Shown here piece by piece: positions 6,254-10,878 of a DNA stretch of 10,878 bases. The DNA comes from an uncultured Chloroflexota bacterium (GTDB lineage: Bacteria; Chloroflexota; Chloroflexia; Thermomicrobiales; UBA6265): assembly GCA_937901745.1 (NCBI GenBank), contig CALGSZ010000150.1, forward strand, positions 1 through 10,878. Direction: 5' to 3'. Below the pieces are notes generated by a model. The model was not told the DNA's origin, ran no database searches, and worked only from the letters and a program-made list of their open reading frames with translations. A program made the translations under genes and the position numbers. Numbering within the stretch: position 1 is the stretch's first letter; each line of letters starts with the position of its first letter.

Positions 6254-6961
6254 ATGCGTCGACTGGCTCTCCTGATACCGATCATCCTCGCGGTGGCGCT
6301 CGTCGCCGCCGGCGGCTCAGCAGCGCGCCAGGTGGCGCCGACTCCCCGCGGCCAGCTCGGCGGGCCAGCGCCGCTCGCCACAGAGCCGCCGCCGACCCCG
6401 ATGCCCACCGTCTCTGCGACGCCGGACGCGACAGGGAGTCCTGAGGCCTCCCCGACCGTACCGTCCGACGTGCCGCAGCCGGAGGAATGCACCGTCGAGC
6501 CACGCTCGATCGATGAGCTGCTCGCGCTGACGACGCAACCGGCCGGCACGCCGCGCGGCACGAGCCGTGAGGATGGCTTCGAGCCGGACCCGATTACCGT
6601 GACGGCAATTCGCACGACGATCCGGAGCTACATCGCGTGCGTCAACGCCGACGATCTGCCCCGTATCGCCGCGCTCTCCACTGACGCGCACGCGGCCGAA
6701 CTGGTGGCGGCGCTCGGGAACACACCGGAGGAGCAGGCAACGGCACTCGCCACCCCGATGGTTCGCACGGAACGGGAGTTGACCGGCATCGTCGCGGTGG
6801 AGGACATCCTCCTCCACGATCAGCGCGAAGCCTCAGCGGTCGTCGTTCTTGACGAGCAGACGGGACTCGGGATACGCGACCTTCGCCGCTACCACTTCTT
6901 CTTCGTCAAGGTCGACGACCGCTGGCTCGTGGACGCGATTCAGCTCGGCCGTACTGATTAG
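6254..6961 (+). CDS. Secreted hypothetical protein with Pro/Thr-rich linker and NTF2-like C-terminal domain
   Basis: A 235-residue protein with no assigned function. Residues 1-24 form a Sec signal peptide (two Arg, then hydrophobic LALLIPIILAVALVAA, then GGSAA). Residues 25-76 form a low-complexity linker rich in Pro, Thr, Ala and Ser, typical of exported tethers. A short motif CTVEPRSIDELLAL (79-92) follows. Residues 112-235 look like a cone-shaped NTF2/SnoaL-type domain: a helix with TVTAIRTTIRSYIACVNADD, a central helical part, and terminal strands with RRYHFFFVKVDDRWLVDAIQL. Only two cysteines occur (79 and 129), so a disulfide is possible outside the cell. There is no lipobox. The start ATG has AAAGGAG six bases upstream. 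The gene is divergent from the transporter and convergent with the aminotransferase (13-nt gap). The fold is inferred from pattern, not proven. Confidence 0.75.
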   Translation: MRRLALLIPIILAVALVAAGGSAARQVAPTPRGQLGGPAPLATEPPPTPMPTVSATPDATGSPEASPTVPSDVPQPEECTVEPRSIDELLALTTQPAGTPRGTSREDGFEPDPITVTAIRTTIRSYIACVNADDLPRIAALSTDAHAAELVAALGNTPEEQATALATPMVRTERELTGIVAVEDILLHDQREASAVVVLDEQTGLGIRDLRRYHFFFVKVDDRWLVDAIQLGRTD

Positions 6962-6974
6962 AAATGAGAAGGCG

Positions 6975-8282
6975 TTACCCGACGACGTCGCCGATCGCCG
7001 CATCGAGGATCGCGGCGATTTCGTCGGCCTCTTCAGGGGTGGTGCAGAGCGGCGGCGCCACGCCGTCCCAGTCGTGGCCCGGACGCAGCAGGAGGCCGCG
7101 CTTCCGCGCCGCGGCATAAACGGCCCGTCCGATCGGCTCCCGGAAGGCGATGCCGAGCAACATCCCAATGCCACGGATCTCGGCCACGATCGGCCGCCGC
7201 TCGGCGATCTCCTGTAGCCGCTCCTTCAAGTAGGCGCCGACGCGGTCGGCATTGCCGATCAGGTCGTTCTCGAGGAGATACCGCACCGCCGCCTCGCCGA
7301 CCGCGCAGGCGATCGGGTTGCCGCCGTAGGTGTGGCCCGCCCAAAACTGAACGCCCTCCTCGGGCTCGCCCCAGAAAGGCTTCGCGACACGGTCGGAGAT
7401 CAGGATCGCGGAGAGCGGCGCGTAGCCTCCACTGATCCCCTTGCCGCAGGAGAGGATGTCCGGCCAGGCGCCAACTCGCTCCGCGCCGAAGAGGCGGCCG
7501 GTCCGGCCGAACCCGGTGATGATCTCGTCGTAGATCAGTAGGACGTTGTAGCGGTCGCAGATCTCGCGCAACCGCGGGAAATACTCCGGATGCGGCACGT
7601 GGACGCCCGCCGAGAGCATGATCGGCTCGGCAATGACGGCCGCCACGGTATCCGGATGCTCGTTGACGATCGCCTCTTCGATGGCATCTACGCAGGCGAG
7701 GGTGCAGGCATCGAGCCGGCCACAAGCGGAGCAACCTGGCCGGTTCGGCGGCGTAACGTGGATGAATCCCGGCGCGAATGGCTCGAACTTCGACTTCCAA
7801 TCGACCTGCGCCGAGGCAGCCATCGCGTGACCCGTGCCGCCGTGGTAGCTCTTGTAGCGCGCGATGACCTTGAACTTGCGGGGATTACCGGTCTGCTGGT
7901 GGTACTGCCGCGCCATCTTGATCGCGGCCTCGTTCGCCTCCGAGCCGCCGGTGAAGAATTTCACCGTTGTGTACTGCTCCGGCGTAATGCTGATCAGCAG
8001 ATCCGCCAGGCGCAGCGCCCGCGGGTTGGTCGCCATCGTCGGCGCGGTAAAGGCGATCTGCCGCATCTGCTCGGCGGCAACTTCGGCGAAGAGCGGGATG
8101 CCGTGACCGAGATTGACGGTGAAGACGCCGGAGAGCCCGTCAATGTACGTCTTACCGAAGACGTCGGTAACGCGAATCCCCTCTCCGCGCTCGAGGATCA
8201 ATGGATCCCGGCCGAACGCCTTCATCTGGACGAAGTCGACCATGATTCGCGAGGTATCCGGGATCGTCTCCTTGGCGACCAT
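6975..8282 (-). CDS. Class III (fold type I) PLP-dependent aminotransferase
   Basis: From the ATG at 8282 this is a 435-residue omega-amino/amine transaminase-type enzyme moving an amino group between an amine or amino acid and a keto acid (often pyruvate or 2-oxoglutarate) in the cytoplasm. Visible landmarks are TGGSEANEAAIKMAR (111-125, PLP phosphate site), SYHGGT (145-150), YDEIITGFGRTG (251-262, with D252 binding the PLP nitrogen), the Schiff-base lysine K281 in SCGKGISGGYAPL, and HTYGGNP (317-323). A cysteine cluster C184, C187, C193 and C197 sits in the middle of the large domain. A GTG at 8381 would add 33 Arg/Ala-rich residues but has no ribosome-binding site at proper distance. The ATG at 8282 is preceded by GAGAGG/GAGGG and starts at conserved sequence, so it is preferred. 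The gene has its own promoter (8436-8464). The amino donor is unknown. Confidence 0.92.
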   Translation of the reverse strand: MVAKETIPDTSRIMVDFVQMKAFGRDPLILERGEGIRVTDVFGKTYIDGLSGVFTVNLGHGIPLFAEVAAEQMRQIAFTAPTMATNPRALRLADLLISITPEQYTTVKFFTGGSEANEAAIKMARQYHQQTGNPRKFKVIARYKSYHGGTGHAMAASAQVDWKSKFEPFAPGFIHVTPPNRPGCSACGRLDACTLACVDAIEEAIVNEHPDTVAAVIAEPIMLSAGVHVPHPEYFPRLREICDRYNVLLIYDEIITGFGRTGRLFGAERVGAWPDILSCGKGISGGYAPLSAILISDRVAKPFWGEPEEGVQFWAGHTYGGNPIACAVGEAAVRYLLENDLIGNADRVGAYLKERLQEIAERRPIVAEIRGIGMLLGIAFREPIGRAVYAAARKRGLLLRPGHDWDGVAPPLCTTPEEADEIAAILDAAIGDVVG

Positions 8283-8407
8283 CAGCCCTCTCTCCCGCGC
8301 TGCCCGCGATCCTTCTCCCGTCCGCCGCTGAGCGCCCCGCCACGCGGCCGTCCGACCGGCCGACTGCCTCTTCTCTGCCACGGACCGGTTGTTCCAATCG
8401 CGAACAC
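8282..8407 (-). other. Possible 41-codon leader ORF coupled to the aminotransferase
   Basis: After the predicted start point of the aminotransferase mRNA, a GAGGAGG (8417-8411) is followed closely by GTG (8407-8405). This opens a reading frame of 41 codons whose TGA (8284-8282) overlaps the aminotransferase ATG by one base (TGATG). The peptide is Arg/Gly-rich and matches nothing I recognise, so it may be only an untranslated leader. It would explain an otherwise unused strong ribosome-binding sequence, but the evidence is thin. Confidence 0.15.
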
Positions 8408-8435
8408 ACGCCTCCTCTGTGTCCGTGATGCGAAC

Positions 8436-8464
8436 ATGCTATCGCTCATCGGTTGCCGCGTCAA
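8436..8464 (-). promoter_or_regulatory. Promoter of the aminotransferase gene (TTGACG-N17-TAGCAT)
   Basis: On the minus strand, TTGACG (8464-8459) and TAGCAT (8441-8436) are 17 bases apart, beginning 22 nt after the stop of the enolase-superfamily gene. Hexamers and spacing are identical to those in front of the IclR gene, and the match continues as TAGCATGT. GCGAACA occurs twice here, at 8400-8406 and 8430-8436, 30 bp apart (three helical turns) on either side of the expected start point. These could be regulator half-sites. Confidence 0.5.
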
Positions 8465-8486
8465 TCACGGCTCATGTCTCGACCGC

Positions 8487-9608
8487 TCACGCCACACGGA
8501 AGCGCTCGACGACGGCATTGTCGATCTCGATGCCCAGGCCGGGGCCGTCGGGCACGCGCACGTAGCCATCAACGAGCGGGAAGCGCTCGGACGTTAGCAG
8601 CTGATTGAGCGCGGTCTCCTGCACGCAGTATTCGAAGAAGGTCGCGCGCGGCATGGCGGCCAGCAGGTGGAGCGAGGCTGCCTTGATGATGCCCGTGCTC
8701 CACGAATGGGGCACGACCTGGACGCCACGCAGATCCGCCTGGTGCGCAATCCGCAAGCACTCGGAAATGCCGCCGGCCCGGGTAACGTCGGGTTGGATGA
8801 CGTCGACGCCGGTCCGATCCATCAGCTCGCGGAACCCCCAGCGAGTCGCCTCCTCCTCGCCGCAGGCGATGCGTGTCTCGACCGCCTCCGCCAGCTTTCG
8901 GTAGTCATCGACCGCGTCCGGCCAGAGCGGCTCCTCGATCCAATACGGACGGAACTCCTCCAGGCGACGCACTTGCCGAATTGCGTGGTCGGCATCCGGC
9001 CAACCAAGGCCGATGTCGAGCATCAGCTCGACCTTGTCGCCCGCTGCCTTGCGCGCCGCCCGGACCAGCGCGACATCCAGGTCTGGATCCTGGCCGAACG
9101 GTCCCCAGCCGAGCTTGATCGCCGTGAAGCCGCGATCTACGAGATCGGCAACGACTTTCTCCACCTCGCGCGGCGTGAACGGCATGAGGGTACTCGCGTA
9201 GGCGCGGATACTCGTCCGGAGTGGGCCGCCGAGCAGGCGGTAGATCGGCTGCCCGAGCGCCTTGCCCTTGATGTCCCACAGCGCGATGTCGATTCCGCTG
9301 ATCGCGTGGATCGCGGGGCCGCGCCGGCCGTAGTAGATCGAGCCGCGATACAGCTTGTCCCAGATCCGCTCGATCTCCAGCGGGTTCTCACCGATCAGTA
9401 GGTGCCGCAAGCCGCTTGCGATCGCGTGGGATGGTGGCGCGTCCACGATCGCCTTGATGACAGGCGGCAGGGAATCGACTTCACCGATGCCGGTGATGCC
9501 CGCGTCGGTATGGATGCGGATCAGCAGCGCATCTTGACTGCCATCGGCCTTCGTCGGATCCACATCCGGCTGCCGCAGCACGATGGCCTCGACATCGGTG
9601 ATCTTCAA
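8487..9608 (-). CDS. Enolase-superfamily enzyme, mandelate racemase/muconate lactonizing family (acid-sugar dehydratase or racemase type)
   Basis: A 373-residue enzyme with the N-terminal capping domain and a C-terminal beta-barrel. Enzymes of this group abstract the proton alpha to a carboxylate and act as acid-sugar dehydratases or racemases. Predicted magnesium ligands are D198 (MLDIGLGW), E225 or E226 (WIEEPL) and E251 (ACGEEE). The mandelate-racemase-type dyad is H301 (VVPHSWST) with D274 (IQPDVTRAGG), spaced 27 residues as in mandelate racemase, with E327 (FFEYC) as the further acid. The usual K-x-K on the second barrel strand is reduced to K165-L-G (AIKLGWGPFG). The start is TTG, preceded by AAAGGAAG, with no nearby ATG. 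It lies 125 nt after the IclR gene in the same direction and no separate promoter was found, so co-transcription with the regulator is possible. The substrate is unknown. Confidence 0.9.
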   Translation of the reverse strand: MKITDVEAIVLRQPDVDPTKADGSQDALLIRIHTDAGITGIGEVDSLPPVIKAIVDAPPSHAIASGLRHLLIGENPLEIERIWDKLYRGSIYYGRRGPAIHAISGIDIALWDIKGKALGQPIYRLLGGPLRTSIRAYASTLMPFTPREVEKVVADLVDRGFTAIKLGWGPFGQDPDLDVALVRAARKAAGDKVELMLDIGLGWPDADHAIRQVRRLEEFRPYWIEEPLWPDAVDDYRKLAEAVETRIACGEEEATRWGFRELMDRTGVDVIQPDVTRAGGISECLRIAHQADLRGVQVVPHSWSTGIIKAASLHLLAAMPRATFFEYCVQETALNQLLTSERFPLVDGYVRVPDGPGLGIEIDNAVVERFRVA

Positions 9609-9709
9609 GGCGCTTCCTTTCAGTAGTGAGCCCCAGTCTCCGCGTGGCAGCCTTAGATCCCGGGCGGGCAGCGCCGCGACACGGATGGCATGACTCAGAC
9701 ATCACGACG

Positions 9710-9733
9710 GGCGTCGCTTCGATACAGGACGCC
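9710..9733. repeat. Hairpin directly after the IclR stop codon, flanked by an 8-bp direct repeat
   Basis: GGCGTC (9710-9715) pairs with GACGCC (9728-9733) around a 12-nt loop, immediately behind the IclR stop codon. TCACGACG occurs on both sides (9702-9709 and 9734-9741), the second copy covering the stop codon. There is no U-run, so termination is unlikely. It may be an mRNA-protecting structure or chance. The remainder of the 125-nt spacer shows only the ribosome-binding site of the enolase-superfamily gene. Confidence 0.3.
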
Positions 9734-10645
9734 TCACGACGAGGATTGCGCCGTTTTTCGGCGACGCGACCGAGGCTGGCGTCCATCCGGCTGGACCGGC
9801 GCTGCCTCCGCCTCCGGCGCCCACCCGAAGCGCCGCGAAAGCGCGCGGGCCACCGCCATCACCTCCGGCGCGTACGTCTCGACCAGCTCCATCGTGAAGC
9901 GGGGCGAGGGACCGGTCAGGCTGATGGCGAACAGCGGCGCTCCGCCCGCGCCAAGAATGGCGACGCCCAGACAGCGCACCCCGATGGAGTCCTCCTCGTT
10001 GTCGACCGCGTAGCCGCGCGACCGCGTGAGGGCGATCTCGGCGCGGACCGCGTCCGGGTCCGTCACTCGCACGGTTGCTGCTGGACTCGTCGCGTGCGCG
10101 AGGTAGTCCTCCAAGACCTCATCGGACGAGGCGGCCAAGAGCGCCTTGCCCAGCCCGGTGGTGTGGAGCGCTGCGCGGCTGCCGATTTTCGAGGAGATGC
10201 CGACCCGCTCCAAACTCTCGACCTTGTCGATGTGCAGGACCTCCCACCCATCCAGCACGCCGAGATGCACCGTCTCGCGAGAGAGTCGGGAAAGGTGCTC
10301 CATGGCAGGGCGCACCTCATCGAGGAACGATCGGATCTGCGTCGAGACGTGGGCAAGGGCGAGGAACTTCAGACTGAGGCGATAGGAGGTGGTGCCGGGC
10401 GGCTTCTCGATCCACCCGCGATGCATGAGCGCGTTGAGCAAGCGATGCGTCGTCGTCCGGTTGATCCCCGCCTCCTGCGCGATGATCCGCGCCGGCAGCG
10501 GCTCCGAGCGCCGCATCAGCAGCTCAACGACCGCGAGCGCCTTGTCGACCGAATGGAGCGTGGCGGGCGGCCAATCGGCAGCGCCGAGGCTCGTCAGCTC
10601 GGTTTGCGTGTTCTTATCGTGAACCGAAGGGGGCGTTGAGTCCAT
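9734..10645 (-). CDS. IclR-family transcriptional regulator
   Basis: A 303-residue DNA-binding regulator. The winged helix-turn-helix spans about residues 30-90 (HSVDKALAVVELL, then ARIIAQEAGINRTTTHRLLNALMHRGWIEK), followed by the IclR effector domain at about 95-275 with HLGVLDGWEVLHIDKVES and the hallmark HTTGLGKALLA (161-171). The effector domain usually binds a small carboxylate or aromatic metabolite. A 25-residue N-terminal lead and a basic, low-complexity tail after 275 (PRSRRRKTAQSSS) lie outside the conserved domains. The ATG at 10645 has no ribosome-binding site and lies nine bases after a TAGCAT -10 box, which suggests a leaderless mRNA. It is divergent from the hydantoinase-type gene, as IclR regulators often are from their targets, and upstream of the enolase-superfamily gene, so those are the likely targets. 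Confidence 0.93.
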   Translation of the reverse strand: MDSTPPSVHDKNTQTELTSLGAADWPPATLHSVDKALAVVELLMRRSEPLPARIIAQEAGINRTTTHRLLNALMHRGWIEKPPGTTSYRLSLKFLALAHVSTQIRSFLDEVRPAMEHLSRLSRETVHLGVLDGWEVLHIDKVESLERVGISSKIGSRAALHTTGLGKALLAASSDEVLEDYLAHATSPAATVRVTDPDAVRAEIALTRSRGYAVDNEEDSIGVRCLGVAILGAGGAPLFAISLTGPSPRFTMELVETYAPEVMAVARALSRRFGWAPEAEAAPVQPDGRQPRSRRRKTAQSSS

Positions 10646-10654
10646 CGTGAGGAC

Positions 10655-10683
10655 ATGCTACAGTCAACCCATCAGGCCGTCAA
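10655..10683 (-). promoter_or_regulatory. Promoter of the IclR gene (TTGACG-N17-TAGCAT)
   Basis: On the minus strand, TTGACG (10683-10678) and TAGCAT (10660-10655) are 17 bases apart. Nine bases separate the -10 box from the IclR ATG, so transcription would begin at or within a few bases of the start codon. Hexamers and spacing equal those in front of the aminotransferase gene. Confidence 0.55.
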
Positions 10684-10711
10684 TGGAAAAAGGATTGCCG
10701 AACGATGCATC

Positions 10712-10750
10712 CAGGTGCAACCCGGGCGATTGACTTCCGCGTCGCACCTG
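10712..10750. promoter_or_regulatory. Inverted repeat in the IclR/hydantoinase-type divergent spacer (operator candidate)
   Basis: CAGGTGC (10712-10718) and its exact reverse complement GCACCTG (10744-10750) lie 32 bp apart centre to centre, about three helical turns, between the two divergent genes. An imperfect dyad (ATGCATC ... GGTGCAA, 10704-10720) overlaps the left arm. A TTGACT (10730-10735) lies between the arms. The spacing suits a multimeric regulator such as IclR, but the site is short and could be chance. Confidence 0.3.
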
Positions 10751-10826
10751 TTTGGCTCACAATACCGCCTGGTTTCCCACTTTAGGTCGTAGCGAGCTCG
10801 AGAGACGCACAAGGAGTACACGCTCC

Positions 10827-10878
10827 ATGCCAGTGCGAATCGGAATTGACACCGGAGGCACATTCACCGATCTAATCG
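10827..10878 (+). CDS. Hydantoinase/oxoprolinase family protein, 5' end only
   Basis: Only the first 17 codons are inside the window: MPVRIGIDTGGTFTDLI. IDTGGTFTD is the phosphate-binding motif at the N-terminus of the HyuA/5-oxoprolinase/acetone-carboxylase-subunit superfamily, which uses ATP to activate cyclic amides (hydantoins, 5-oxoproline) or ketones. AAGGAG at 10811-10816, ten bases before the ATG, is the ribosome-binding site. The gene runs off the right edge, and a hydantoinase B-type partner would be expected downstream. Divergence from the IclR gene suggests control by it. The substrate cannot be told from the fragment. Confidence 0.85.
   Translation, partial: MPVRIGIDTGGTFTDLI

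Noticed and set aside
6962..6974. Bidirectional terminator between the convergent secreted-protein and aminotransferase genes
   Set aside because: Only 13 bases separate the genes and no stable hairpin with a U-run is seen there or in the gene ends.
8283..8381. 33-residue N-terminal extension of the aminotransferase from a GTG
   Set aside because: Arg/Ala/Gly-rich with no conserved features and no ribosome-binding site in range. The ATG at 8282 fits the family better.
9626..10639. Long plus-strand open frame opposite the IclR gene
   Set aside because: Shadow of the IclR coding frame with no recognisable domain or start signal.
10730..10763. Rightward promoter TTGACT ... CACAAT for the hydantoinase-type gene
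   Set aside because: The spacer is about 22 bases, too long for a standard promoter. No better -10 is visible, so no call is made.

Overview
The window looks like part of a chromosome from a high-GC, probably thermophilic Chloroflexota bacterium of the Thermomicrobia/Sphaerobacter type. This is an inference. It rests on even GC-rich coding DNA, mixed ATG/GTG/TTG starts, and a solute-binding protein whose twin-arginine leader (SGRISRREVLKRGAALGL) resembles those I associate with that group. No insertion sequence, prophage, CRISPR array, tRNA or rRNA gene is visible, and nothing suggests recent gene transfer.

Layout from left to right. (1) Positions 1-76 hold a near-consensus promoter firing leftward out of the window, with dyad elements around it. 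(2) Positions 206-5952 hold a minus-strand unit read right to left: a Tat-type solute-binding protein, two CUT1-family sugar ABC permeases, a short-chain dehydrogenase and an FAD-dependent DAO-family oxidoreductase, followed by a terminator-like hairpin. No ATPase gene is present. A large nested hairpin lies between the binding protein and the first permease. (3) Positions 5953-6253 hold the leftward promoter and structured leader of the transporter, plus an 18-bp perfect palindrome in front of a rightward gene for a secreted protein with a predicted NTF2-like fold. (4) Positions 6975-10645 hold three minus-strand genes: a class III aminotransferase with its own promoter, a mandelate-racemase-subgroup enolase-superfamily enzyme, and an IclR-family regulator. 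(5) Divergent from the regulator, the first 17 codons of a hydantoinase/oxoprolinase-type gene run off the right edge.

Taken together this reads as a catabolic region. A sugar or polyol-like solute is imported and oxidised by NAD- and FAD-dependent enzymes. Beside it sits an IclR-controlled set for an acid sugar and/or nitrogen compound (dehydratase/racemase, transaminase, hydantoinase-like ATPase). The substrates cannot be read from the sequence. The most distinctive signals are regulatory: two promoters with identical hexamers and spacing (TTGACG-N17-TAGCAT) in front of the IclR and aminotransferase genes, a probably leaderless IclR mRNA, and the long intercistronic hairpin behind the binding-protein gene. 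I see no clearly new multi-gene system.
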